From Shimia sp. SK013 (GTDB taxonomy: Bacteria > Pseudomonadota > Alphaproteobacteria > Rhodobacterales > Rhodobacteraceae): a stretch of DNA of 64,000 nt. A program made the translations under genes and the position numbers. The notes under the pieces are model-generated. The model was not told the DNA's origin and made no database searches. It saw only the letters and a program-made list of their open reading frames with translations. Of this stretch, positions 1-7,060 are shown in pieces. The stretch spans positions 744,001 to 808,000 of the forward strand of contig NZ_LAJH01000009.1 in NCBI RefSeq assembly GCF_001292625.1, written 5' to 3'. Positions within the stretch are counted from its first letter, which is position 1; every line of letters starts with the position of its first letter.

Positions 1-163
1 CGGTCTGCATTTCTGCGTCGGCGCGCCGCTGGCCCGTCTTGAATTGAAAATAGCGCTGCCGATCCTGTTTGATCGCTGCCCCAACCTCGCGCTCGCAGGC
101 ACGCCGCAATACGCCAATGCCTACCACTTCCACGGGCTGGAACGGCTGGAGGTCACGGTCTAA
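1..163 (+). CDS. Cytochrome P450, C-terminal fragment (cut by window edge)
   Basis: Only the last 53 residues are inside the window. They open with GLHFCVGAPLAR, the haem-ligand loop of cytochromes P450 (GxHxCxGxxLAR), whose Cys is the axial thiolate of the haem iron. The remaining 40 or so residues match the usual short C-terminal tail of a bacterial P450, ending at TAA 161-163. The reading frame starts at base 2. P450s are monooxygenases that take electrons from a ferredoxin or flavoprotein; the substrate cannot be judged from this piece. The gene converges on the Lrp-type regulator downstream, with a tandem repeat in the gap. Confidence 0.9.
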   Translation, partial: GLHFCVGAPLARLELKIALPILFDRCPNLALAGTPQYANAYHFHGLERLEVTV

Positions 164-191
164 CGCCCTACGTCGCGACCCAAAAACGCCA

Positions 192-224
192 CCGACGCGA
201 TACCGACGCAATACCACCGTGATA
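192..224. repeat. Triplet 11-bp tandem repeat, copy 1
   Basis: Three consecutive 11-bp units, CCGACGCGATA, CCGACGCAATA and CCACCGTGATA, lie between the 3' ends of the P450 gene and the convergent Lrp-type gene. Closely related triplets occur at 27759-27791 and, in the other orientation, at 56141-56173. The same unit length and copy number at three unrelated intergenic sites indicates a dispersed element rather than chance. Function unknown. Confidence 0.75.
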
Positions 225-242
225 CAGACCGGCCTTTTGGGC

Positions 243-704
243 TCACAGCGGCAGCATTGTCGTGGACTTGATTTCTTCCATCGACAAAAGTGCTGTCACG
301 TTGTGCACCTTTACCTCTGAAATCAGCGCCTGATAAAAACTGTCATAGGCCCGCGCGTTCTGCACCTGAACCTTGAGGATATAGTCGATATCACCGGCCA
401 ACCGATGCGCTTCCTGCACCTCGGGACGTTCGCGCAGCGCCGTCAGGAACTTTGCCTGCCAATCGGATTCATGTTCGCTGGTGCGGATCAAAACAAAGAA
501 ACACGCCTCAAAACCAAGCGCTTCGGCATCAAGCAGCACCGTCTGCTGTTTGATCACCCCCGCCTCGCGTAATTTGCGAATCCGGTTCCACACAGGTGTC
601 TTGCTTGACCCCACCCGCTTGGCGATTTCGTCCAACGATTGCGCCGCGTCGCGCTGCAATTCGCCAAGAATTTTCCGATCCATGTCGTCGATGCGCAATG
701 CCAT
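243..704 (-). CDS. Lrp/AsnC family transcriptional regulator
   Basis: A 153-residue protein with the usual two-part Lrp layout. It has an N-terminal winged helix (DxxDRKIL at residues 6-13, then an HTH around residues 20-50 with SSKTPVWNRI as recognition helix) and a C-terminal RAM/ligand-binding domain ending at TTMLPL. I chose the ATG at 704 because GAGG precedes it with good spacing and because the family begins with this DDMDRKIL stretch; a longer reading from 761 adds 19 unsupported residues. It is transcribed away from the sulfur assimilation operon across 140 bp, so it may regulate that operon and itself, probably sensing an amino acid. That role is inferred from position only. Confidence 0.9.
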   Translation of the reverse strand: MALRIDDMDRKILGELQRDAAQSLDEIAKRVGSSKTPVWNRIRKLREAGVIKQQTVLLDAEALGFEACFFVLIRTSEHESDWQAKFLTALRERPEVQEAHRLAGDIDYILKVQVQNARAYDSFYQALISEVKVHNVTALLSMEEIKSTTMLPL

Positions 705-797
705 CCCGTTTCCCTCGTATTTTCGGAATTCCGGCCTAACACGGACCTTAGCGAGGAACAAGCGTTTCTATTTCTCCACACATCTGGCGCTGATGCG

Positions 798-817
798 GGA
801 ATATTTCCTATATATTA
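798..817. promoter_or_regulatory. AT-rich imperfect dyad in the divergent cys/lrp gap
   Basis: The gap between the Lrp-type gene and the sulfur operon holds GGAATATTTCC followed by an AT-rich TATATATT stretch, about 30 bp before the first plus-strand start codon. Lrp-family proteins typically bind short imperfect dyads in AT-rich DNA, so this is a candidate operator or -10 region. It is weakly supported. Confidence 0.3.
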
Positions 818-844
818 CTCAAGTTCTCAAACGGGAGAGAGACA

Positions 845-1147
845 GTGCCACGCGCATTCACACCCAAAGTTGTCACCGCAAACGCCCTTATCGAGGGCGA
901 CGTGATCTATCTGACCGCCGACAACGGCTGGACTCGCGACCTGCCACTGGCCGAGTTGCTGACCGACGAAGCCCACGCCCAGTTGCGTCTGCTTGAGGCA
1001 GAGCAGCAGGTTGGCGAAATCGTTGGCGCGTATCTGGCGGACGCTGTCGCCAGCGACAACGGCCCAGAACCAACCCACTTCCGCGAGGATTTCCGCCGCA
1101 CTGGCCCCTCCAACTATTTCCACGGCAAGCAGGCCGTCGGCCAGTAA
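845..1147 (+). CDS. DUF2849 domain protein, first gene of the sulfur operon
   Basis: A 100-residue soluble protein with a GTG start at 845, preceded by GGGAGAGAG as ribosome site. It resembles the DUF2849 family, which in alphaproteobacteria sits directly upstream of sulfite/nitrite reductase hemoprotein genes. No catalytic motif or cysteine is visible. It ends in a short GQ-terminated tail and is followed 21 bp later by cysI. The constant linkage suggests a helper role in siroheme-enzyme assembly or electron delivery, but no biochemical function is known to me. Confidence 0.8.
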   Translation: MPRAFTPKVVTANALIEGDVIYLTADNGWTRDLPLAELLTDEAHAQLRLLEAEQQVGEIVGAYLADAVASDNGPEPTHFREDFRRTGPSNYFHGKQAVGQ

Positions 1148-1168
1148 CAGGCACGCAGGAGCGCACCC

Positions 1169-2851
1169 ATGTATCATTACAACGACTTCGACAAAGCTTT
1201 CTTGGCCGAGCGCAACACTCAGTTTCGCGCACAGGTCGAACGCCGCGTGGCCGGCAACCTGACCGAGGATGAATTCAAGCCGCTGCGCCTGATGAACGGC
1301 CTTTATCTGCAACTGCATGCCTACATGCTGCGCGTCGCCATTCCCTATGGCACACTGTCGTCCGCCCAAATGGACACCCTCGCACTGCTGGCAGACAAGT
1401 GGGACAAGGGCTACGGCCACTTCACCACCCGTCAGAACATCCAATACAACTGGCCCAAGCTGACCGATGTGCCTGACATGCTCGACGCTTTGGGCGAAGT
1501 TGGCATGCACGCGATCCAGACCTCGGGCAACACCATCCGCAACGTGACCGCCGATCATTTCGCCGGCGCTGCTGCGGACGAAATCGAAGACCCGCGCCCA
1601 CTGGCCGAACTGATCCGCCAATGGTCAACAGATCACCCAGAATTTCAGTTCATGGGCCGCAAGTTCAAGATCGCTGTCAGCGGTGCCGCTGCGGATCGCG
1701 CCGTGCTCAAGGCGCATGACTTGGCTGTGCGCATCGTGAAAAACGACGCCGGCGTTGTGGGCTATCAAGTGCTTGTTGGTGGTGGCCTTGGCCGCACGCC
1801 AATGATTGGCAAAGTCCTGCACGACTTCTTGCCCCGAGAAGACTTGCTGCCCTTCATCGAGGCCACAGTCTCGGTCTGGAACCAGATCGGCCGTCGCGAC
1901 AACAAATATAAGGCCCGTATCAAGATCACCGTGCACGAGCACGGTCTTGAAGACATCCGCGCACGCGTCGACGAACGCTTTGCGCAGATCAAACCGACAT
2001 TCTCCGGCGTCGATCAGGCGCTCTTTGAGGACATCAAAGCGCACTTCGCGGCCCCTGCCTTCCGAAATGCGCCAACCGTAGATTACGACACTGCCTATGA
2101 CGCCAACCCGACGTTCCGCAGCTGGGCAGACACCAATTTGGCCGCGCACCGCGTGGACGGCTATGCCGTTGTTACGGTGTCTCTCAAAAAACACGGCGAC
2201 ACGCCTGGCGATGCCACCTCGGCCCAGATGCGCGCGCTGGCACAGATTGCACGTGACTTTGGCCATGACGAGCTGCGCATCAGCCACGAGCAGAACGTGA
2301 TCCTGCCACATGTGCACAAATCCGACTTGCCCGTCGTCTACGCCGCCCTGCGCGACGTTGACCTCCACACGGCCAACATCGGCCTGATCAGCGACATCAT
2401 TGCCTGCCCCGGGATGGACTACTGCGCGCTTGCAACAGCACGCTCGATCCCGGTTGCGCAGAAGATCGCGGAACGGTTTGACGAGTTGAAGCTTGAGCAC
2501 GATATCGGCCACTTGCAGGTCAAAATCTCGGGCTGCATCAACGCCTGTGGCCACCACCACGTGGGCCACATTGGCATTCTGGGTCTGGACCGCGCTGGGG
2601 TGGAAAACTACCAGATCACGCTGGGTGGCGACGCCACTTGGGATGCCGCCATTGGCGAGCGCGCAGGCCCCGGTTTTGCCTATGACGAAATCGTTCCGGC
2701 TATCGAACGGCTGGTGAACGGCTATCTGGAGCTGCGCGACAGTCCGGCGGAAACCTTCCTCGCGGCCTACCGTCGCCTTGGCTTGGCCCCGTTCAAAGCT
2801 TACCTCTATCCGGAGGCACAAGACGCTAAGGTTCGGGCCAATGCAGCATGA
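1169..2851 (+). CDS. cysI: Sulfite (nitrite/sulfite) reductase hemoprotein subunit
   Basis: A 560-residue siroheme/4Fe-4S reductase that performs the six-electron reduction of sulfite to sulfide in cysteine biosynthesis. The cluster and siroheme ligands are visible as CPGMDYC (Cys413, Cys419) and CINAC (Cys456, Cys460), the C-x5-C...C-x3-C signature of the family. The N-terminal half holds the first ferredoxin-like repeat, with NTIRNVT near residue 120. There is no CysJ flavoprotein gene beside it; the fpr gene 1.3 kb downstream suggests a ferredoxin-dependent electron supply. It overlaps the start of cysH by 11 bp. Nitrite reductase activity cannot be excluded by sequence, but the neighbours argue for sulfite. 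Confidence 0.95.
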   Translation: MYHYNDFDKAFLAERNTQFRAQVERRVAGNLTEDEFKPLRLMNGLYLQLHAYMLRVAIPYGTLSSAQMDTLALLADKWDKGYGHFTTRQNIQYNWPKLTDVPDMLDALGEVGMHAIQTSGNTIRNVTADHFAGAAADEIEDPRPLAELIRQWSTDHPEFQFMGRKFKIAVSGAAADRAVLKAHDLAVRIVKNDAGVVGYQVLVGGGLGRTPMIGKVLHDFLPREDLLPFIEATVSVWNQIGRRDNKYKARIKITVHEHGLEDIRARVDERFAQIKPTFSGVDQALFEDIKAHFAAPAFRNAPTVDYDTAYDANPTFRSWADTNLAAHRVDGYAVVTVSLKKHGDTPGDATSAQMRALAQIARDFGHDELRISHEQNVILPHVHKSDLPVVYAALRDVDLHTANIGLISDIIACPGMDYCALATARSIPVAQKIAERFDELKLEHDIGHLQVKISGCINACGHHHVGHIGILGLDRAGVENYQITLGGDATWDAAIGERAGPGFAYDEIVPAIERLVNGYLELRDSPAETFLAAYRRLGLAPFKAYLYPEAQDAKVRANAA

Positions 2852-3638
2852 TGGGCTGTCCCCACTCACCTCTCCGCTGACCACCGGCCTTGCGCCGGGG
2901 TCAACCCGCGTTGACCCGCTGCAAGCCAAAGTGGATGCACTAAACCTACGATACCGCCATCACTCGGCCACTTCTGTGATGCAGGCAGCGCTCAAAGATC
3001 CGCAGGCCGGAAAACTGGCGCTGGTGTCTTCCTTTGGCGCGGAATCCGTTGTGCTGCTGCACATGGCTGCTGTTGTGGATCGCACACTTCCGGTGATCTT
3101 TGTCGACACCGAGATGCTGTTTGCCGAAACGCTGGTCTATCAACAGGAACTAGCCGAACGGTTGCACCTTGAAAACGTGCAGATCATCCGCGCGTCTGAC
3201 GCCACGCTGGCCGCCGAAGATGCGGACGGCACCCTGCACCAACGCGACACCGATGCCTGCTGTAGCCTGCGCAAAACGCGCCCTCTTCAAAAGGCGCTGC
3301 GCGGCTATGACGGCTGGATCACGGGACGCAAACGGTTTCAATCGGGCACCCGCGCCGCGCTGGATTTCTTCGAAGTCGAAGATTTCACCGGTCGCATCAA
3401 GGTCAACCCGTTGGCCCATTGGGCGCCGGAAAACGTGCGCGACTACATGGAAGAAAACCGCCTGCCCCGTCACCCGCTTGTGGCGCAAGGCTATCCCTCG
3501 ATTGGCTGTGCACCCTGCACGTCCAAAGTGGCCAAAGGCCAAGACCCTAGGTCTGGCCGCTGGCGCGGACAGGACAAAGACGAGTGTGGCATCCATTTTG
3601 TGAATGGCAAAATGGTGCGATCAGGAGAAACAACATGA
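2841..3638 (+). CDS. cysH: Adenylyl-sulfate (APS) reductase, CysH family
   Basis: A 265-residue CysH-type reductase that makes sulfite from activated sulfate using thioredoxin or glutaredoxin. It carries Cys140-Cys141 and Cys223-x2-Cys226, the paired cysteines that bind a 4Fe-4S cluster in APS-using enzymes and are absent from the PAPS-specific E. coli type. The catalytic Cys249 sits in the C-terminal ECGIH motif, and SSFGAES near residue 65 is the nucleotide-binding loop. The substrate is therefore most likely APS. The ATG at 2841 lies inside the end of cysI, implying translational coupling. About 25 residues rich in Ser, Thr and Pro precede the conserved domain. Confidence 0.93.
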   Translation: MQHDGLSPLTSPLTTGLAPGSTRVDPLQAKVDALNLRYRHHSATSVMQAALKDPQAGKLALVSSFGAESVVLLHMAAVVDRTLPVIFVDTEMLFAETLVYQQELAERLHLENVQIIRASDATLAAEDADGTLHQRDTDACCSLRKTRPLQKALRGYDGWITGRKRFQSGTRAALDFFEVEDFTGRIKVNPLAHWAPENVRDYMEENRLPRHPLVAQGYPSIGCAPCTSKVAKGQDPRSGRWRGQDKDECGIHFVNGKMVRSGETT

Positions 3639-4042
3639 CTGTGATTGTAACCGATACAGGCTTTGGCGCAGACGACTACACAGGCGCCTTTGTACCGCTG
3701 GACGAAGCCGCCAACGACGTCTCCGCCCTGGACGTGCCTTCCGACACCGACCCTGCCGAACTGGCCAAAAGTCTTGCAGGCGTTGAAATGATCCGCGTGG
3801 ATTTCCCATCATTCGCCGACGGACGCGGCTTTACCATTGCACGCCATTTGCGCCTGAACGGCTACCAAGGCCGCCTGCGCGCCAAGGGCCATGTGATTTC
3901 CGACCAATACGCCATGGCCCGACGCGTCGGCTTTGACGAAGTGGAAATTTCCGACGACCTCGCCAAACGTCAGCCCGAGGCCGAATGGACCTTCCGAGCC
4001 GACTGGAAAGCCCATGACTATCAGGCCCGCATGCGCGGCTAA
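3635..4042 (+). CDS. DUF934 family protein of the sulfur operon
   Basis: A 135-residue protein matching the DUF934 (COG3749) family that accompanies cysI and cysH in alphaproteobacteria. The start at 3635 overlaps the cysH stop as ATGA and has AGGAGA 8 bp upstream, so the longer frame open to 3584 is not used. Visible family features are DFPSFADGRGF and the stretch GDQ-like RAKGHVISDQY. It has no cysteines and so is not an iron-sulfur carrier itself. It is often described as a putative oxidoreductase; a role in sulfite reduction is inferred from linkage only. Confidence 0.88.
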   Translation: MTVIVTDTGFGADDYTGAFVPLDEAANDVSALDVPSDTDPAELAKSLAGVEMIRVDFPSFADGRGFTIARHLRLNGYQGRLRAKGHVISDQYAMARRVGFDEVEISDDLAKRQPEAEWTFRADWKAHDYQARMRG

Positions 4043-4131
4043 CACATAGCAAAATCGTAATGCGACCTTGCGTTAAATCAAAGCCGCATTGCCGATATGC
4101 CTTTAAATGACACCTGAAACTGCTAGATGAG

Positions 4132-4152
4132 GGGCAAGGGTTACTCCTGCCC
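4132..4152 (+). promoter_or_regulatory. Hairpin in the fpr leader, adjoining the ribosome site
   Basis: GGGC plus AGG pair with CCT plus GCCC around a six-base loop (GTTACT), with one bulged A. The 3' arm ends right at the GAG that serves as ribosome site for the ATG at 4164. This could modulate fpr translation, or it may simply be a structured leader. Seen in sequence; effect not known. Confidence 0.35.
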
Positions 4153-4163
4153 GAGATGTGATT

Positions 4164-5012
4164 ATGAACGAGCAAACACCCGTGACAACCGCGCCCGCCG
4201 CCAAGGCCCCGAAGCTGCCAAACACCGAAACCGTGACCGAGGTAAAGCACTACACCGACCGTCTGTTTTCGTTCAAATGCACGCGCCCCGCATCGCTGCG
4301 CTTCCGCTCGGGCGAATTTGTGATGATCGGCCTGATGGGCGAAGTAAACCCCAAGACCGGCAAACAGGTGCCTCTGCTGCGCGCCTATTCCATCGCCTCT
4401 GCCAGCTGGGAAGAGGAAATGGAGTTCTACTCGATCAAGGTGCAGGACGGTCCGCTGACCTCCAAATTGCAGCACATCAAAGTGGGCGACGAAATCTTTA
4501 TGAAACCCAAGCCCGTTGGCACGCTGGTGCACGACGCGCTGATCCCGGGAAAACGCATGTGGTTCTTTGCCACCGGCACCGGATTCGCGCCCTTTGCCTC
4601 CCTGCTGCGCGAGCCGCAGACCTATGAGGATTACGACGAGATCATCATCACCCACACCTGCCGTCAGGCGGATGAGCTGATCTATGGCCGCAACATCATT
4701 GACTCGCTCAAAGAAGACGAACTGCTGAATGAGGTGATTGGCGAAGGTTTCTGGAAGAAGATCAAATACTACCCCACCACCACCCGCGAAGAGAGCGCCA
4801 AGATGGGCCGGATCACCGACCTCATCAACTCCGGCGAAGCTTACAAAGACCTCGGCGTAGAGCCGCTCTGCCCGCAAAACGACCGCGCGATGATCTGTGG
4901 CAATTTGGCGTTCAACCTCGAACTCAAAGCCATGCTCGAAGCAGCTGGTCTGGAAGAAGGCGCGAACTCCAAACCTGCGCAATACGTGGTGGAAAAAGCC
5001 TTCCTAGACTGA
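4164..5012 (+). CDS. fpr: Ferredoxin-NADP+ reductase (FNR, bacterial subclass)
   Basis: A 282-residue FAD enzyme that exchanges electrons between NADPH and ferredoxin or flavodoxin. The FAD-binding RAYSIAS motif lies near residue 73, the NADP domain begins with ATGTGFAPFASLLREP, and the protein ends VEKAFLD, typical of alphaproteobacterial FPR, where the tail covers the flavin. I prefer ATG 4164 with GAG spaced 8 bp upstream; an in-frame GTG at 4158 would add two residues. It lies 121 bp after the DUF934 gene with its own leader, so it may be transcribed separately, but it could supply ferredoxin electrons to CysI. Confidence 0.94.
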   Translation: MNEQTPVTTAPAAKAPKLPNTETVTEVKHYTDRLFSFKCTRPASLRFRSGEFVMIGLMGEVNPKTGKQVPLLRAYSIASASWEEEMEFYSIKVQDGPLTSKLQHIKVGDEIFMKPKPVGTLVHDALIPGKRMWFFATGTGFAPFASLLREPQTYEDYDEIIITHTCRQADELIYGRNIIDSLKEDELLNEVIGEGFWKKIKYYPTTTREESAKMGRITDLINSGEAYKDLGVEPLCPQNDRAMICGNLAFNLELKAMLEAAGLEEGANSKPAQYVVEKAFLD

Positions 5013-5030
5013 GACTTACCAGAAACAATT

Positions 5031-5070
5031 AAAGCGCCTTCGGTCACGAGATCAGGGGCGCTTTTCTTTT
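5031..5070 (+). terminator. Rho-independent terminator after fpr
   Basis: The arms AAAGCGCC and GGCGCTTT pair across an 18-base loop and are followed by TCTTTT. It stands 18 bp after the fpr stop and also faces the end of the convergent MarR gene. Confidence 0.75.
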
Positions 5071-5105
5071 GAATCACCCTATTTTCAGGCCGCCCAAAAA
5101 CCAGC

Positions 5106-5588
5106 CTACGACAAGGGCGACTGCTGCAGCCCAATCAAGAGTTTCCTCAAAAGCGCCGCCAGTTGCTCCGTTTCCGCGTCTGTCAAAATCCCGCCAATCA
5201 GTGTCTGGTTTGCCGCCAAAAGTTCCTTTGAAATGCCGCGGGCTTTGCGATCTCCCGTCGGTGTCAATTTGACCAACCGACTGCGCTTGTCCTGCGGGTT
5301 TGGGACGCGATCGACGTAACCGTCCTTTTCAAGCCCGGTCAGCATCTTTGTGAGACCACCAGAACTGACTTGCACCGCGGAATACAGTTGGGTGGGTGAC
5401 AAGACCAATTCGGGACCGGCAGATTGCAACGAAATCAGGGTCACAAATTGCGACCATGTCACCCCATGCGCCTCAACAATGCGATGATCATTGTCCCAGA
5501 TGATGTTTCTGCTGCGAAAAAGCGCCGGAACAATCCGCGCGGCAACGGGCACATCGGGTACTCGCGTGTCATTGTCAGAAGCCGCCAC
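5106..5588 (-). CDS. MarR family transcriptional regulator
   Basis: A 160-residue winged-helix protein with the MarR layout: dimerisation helix at the N terminus (residues 10-40), HTH around residues 65-90 (SPTQLYSAVQVSSGGLTKML), and a wing with the typical D-x-R-x-R pattern in NPQDKRSRLVKLT. The GTG start at 5588 is preceded by GGAGAGAT. It is divergent from a small membrane-protein gene, and an 18-bp perfect palindrome in the 105-bp gap is the obvious operator. MarR proteins usually repress themselves and a neighbour until a small phenolic or oxidant ligand binds; the ligand is unknown. Confidence 0.9.
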   Translation of the reverse strand: MAASDNDTRVPDVPVAARIVPALFRSRNIIWDNDHRIVEAHGVTWSQFVTLISLQSAGPELVLSPTQLYSAVQVSSGGLTKMLTGLEKDGYVDRVPNPQDKRSRLVKLTPTGDRKARGISKELLAANQTLIGGILTDAETEQLAALLRKLLIGLQQSPLS

Positions 5589-5632
5589 ACATCTCTCCGC
5601 TCTTGGTGCTCTCCTGAACCTGAAGATTCTTC

Positions 5633-5661
5633 TTGCCGATCACAATAGAGCAATTTATCTT
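5633..5661 (+). promoter_or_regulatory. Promoter of the small membrane-protein gene
   Basis: TTGCCG at 5633-5638 and TATCTT at 5656-5661 are separated by 17 bp, a good sigma70-type arrangement. The -10 forms the left end of the MarR-type palindrome, so a bound repressor would block it. Start of the gene is 33 bp further on. Confidence 0.5.
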
Positions 5662-5673
5662 TCCGGAAAGATA
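5656..5673. promoter_or_regulatory. 18-bp perfect palindrome, probable MarR operator
   Basis: TATCTTTCCGGAAAGATA is perfectly self-complementary and lies between the divergent MarR-type gene and the membrane-protein gene. Length and symmetry fit the sites bound by MarR dimers. It covers the -10 of the rightward promoter and a plausible -35 (TTTCCG) for the leftward one. Confidence 0.7.
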
Positions 5674-5693
5674 GATTGATAGGATTACAGACA

Positions 5694-6095
5694 ATGACAA
5701 CTTTCAAACATGCTTTATGGATCAGGATAGCCTTGGGCGCTCTCGCGACAATCATCCTGCTGTTCACTATTCCGGCCTACCTTAACCCTGCAAACAATCC
5801 GGGCTTGAAATCACTGACCGGTGAGGCTGCGTCGCTTGGCTCGGTCGCCGGGCTTTTTCTGGGCCGGCAACTGACGATCGCCTTGATTGCCCTTTATGGT
5901 GCCATTCGCGGCACAACCGAATCTTTGCTGATCGGGGCCTTTGGCATTGCCGCCATCAACTTTCACGACGCGATATTTGTGGGGGCGTTTGGCGGTGTGA
6001 AACCCGGATCCGTCATGGGATTGGTGTTTGGCCTGCTGGCGCTCGGCCTTATGTGGGCTGTTCTGCGCGGGCGTGAAAAGCCTGTCGCCGTCTAA
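5694..6095 (+). CDS. Small integral membrane protein under MarR control
   Basis: A 133-residue, strongly hydrophobic protein with about four membrane segments (around residues 8-28, 45-75, 80-105 and 110-128) and a short charged C terminus RGREKPVAV. I do not recognise a defined family; the fold resembles small DoxX/DUF4345-like four-helix proteins, but this is a guess. The start at 5694 lies just after the promoter/operator region; an upstream TTG at 5676 is less likely. The divergent MarR gene and the operator suggest it is induced by a small molecule, perhaps as a stress or efflux-related function. Confidence 0.8.
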   Translation: MTTFKHALWIRIALGALATIILLFTIPAYLNPANNPGLKSLTGEAASLGSVAGLFLGRQLTIALIALYGAIRGTTESLLIGAFGIAAINFHDAIFVGAFGGVKPGSVMGLVFGLLALGLMWAVLRGREKPVAV

Positions 6096-6147
6096 AACCG
6101 GCGCAGACCGGCACCAATCCCGCGCATATCGCCCTGCCCAAACGAAA

Positions 6148-6175
6148 ACGCCCCCAACCTCGCAGTTGGGGGCGT
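6148..6175 (-). terminator. Rho-independent terminator of the low-complexity protein gene
   Basis: An 11-bp perfect stem (ACGCCCCCAAC with GTTGGGGGCGT) with a six-base loop. Read on the minus strand it is followed by TTTTCGTTT, so it ends the minus-strand gene at 6198. It lacks a T run on the plus strand. Confidence 0.8.
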
Positions 6176-6197
6176 CTATACTCAACCAGCGGGGTCG

Positions 6198-6860
6198 TTA
6201 CAGACCCAGCGCGCCTTTGATCTGATCAAGCACCTGCGTCAGCAGTTCCGGATTGTCCTTGGCGCTGTCCAGTGCGGTCTTCAGCGCGGTTTTCTTCATC
6301 AGGTCAAGCTCAGAGCCGTCGACCATTTCGACAACCTTGTCATAGTTGAACCCTTCAGGAGACAGCAGGTCCAGCATGCTGTTCGTACCTTCTGTTGCCG
6401 CTTCTGTGGCTTCTTCGGCCACAGTCTCGGTTGCAGCTTCAGTGGCCTCACTCGCAGTCTCAGTTGCGGACTCAGTCGCATCAGTTGCCGCATCAGTTGC
6501 ACCTTCAACGGCATCGGTAGCGCCTTCAACAGCATCGTTCACCGCATCAGTGGCACCTTCTACAGCTTCATCAACTGCGTCGGTCACGGCCTCTGTGGCA
6601 CCCTCAACCGCGTCGGTGGCCGCGTCTGTCGCGGTGCCCACTGCCTCCTCCACAACGTCCGCTGCTTCCTCGGCAATATCCGTCGCCGTTTCGGTTGCCT
6701 CCTCCACAATTTCTTCAACTTCTTCTGTCACCGCTTCGACAGCTGGCACAGTTTCGGTTTCGGTCATCGGCGCCGCTTCTTCAGCACTTTTTGGAGCCAA
6801 AACCAAATAAGCAACGGCCGCCGCAGCCACCAACACAATCACGACAATAAGATTCTTCAT
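6198..6860 (-). CDS. Membrane-anchored Ala/Thr/Glu/Val-rich repeat protein
   Basis: A 220-residue protein in three parts. Residues 1-23 are a hydrophobic anchor (MKNLIVVIVLVAAAAVAYLV). Residues 25-160 are a low-complexity stretch made almost only of A, T, E, V and D, with recurring short units such as TDAVEGA and TEAATE. Residues 160-220 form a normal-looking, probably helical C-terminal domain from MLDLL to IKGALGL. The repeat region should form long amphipathic helices, like LEA-type or coiled-coil spacers, and carries a strong negative charge. The likely location is the periplasm, tethered to the inner membrane. I know no function; a spacer or envelope-stress role is conceivable. Confidence 0.85.
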   Translation of the reverse strand: MKNLIVVIVLVAAAAVAYLVLAPKSAEEAAPMTETETVPAVEAVTEEVEEIVEEATETATDIAEEAADVVEEAVGTATDAATDAVEGATEAVTDAVDEAVEGATDAVNDAVEGATDAVEGATDAATDATESATETASEATEAATETVAEEATEAATEGTNSMLDLLSPEGFNYDKVVEMVDGSELDLMKKTALKTALDSAKDNPELLTQVLDQIKGALGL

Positions 6861-7060
6861 GAGTAAAAACTCCCTTGCTTCACACCCCGATCAAAACCGC
6901 CCGGGCCTTCAGTTTCATGAGTTGCCTGCCATTTGGTCCAGCCTCAAGGGGGAAACTGGCAGTAAATGGCTCAATCCCGCGCAATTCGGCTGTTGTAACG
7001 GCGGTAAACCGCGAATACCTTAGCGTCCCATAGGCACTCCGCTATTGAAGGAACAAAACC

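Noticed and set aside
1625-2929. 434-codon minus-strand open frame opposite cysI
   Set aside because: cysI has its siroheme and cluster motifs on the plus strand; the antisense frame has no domain or ribosome site.
6370-6780. Repetitive DNA that looks like a tandem array or CRISPR
   Set aside because: The repetition comes from low-complexity codons of the minus-strand protein; there are no constant repeats with unique spacers.
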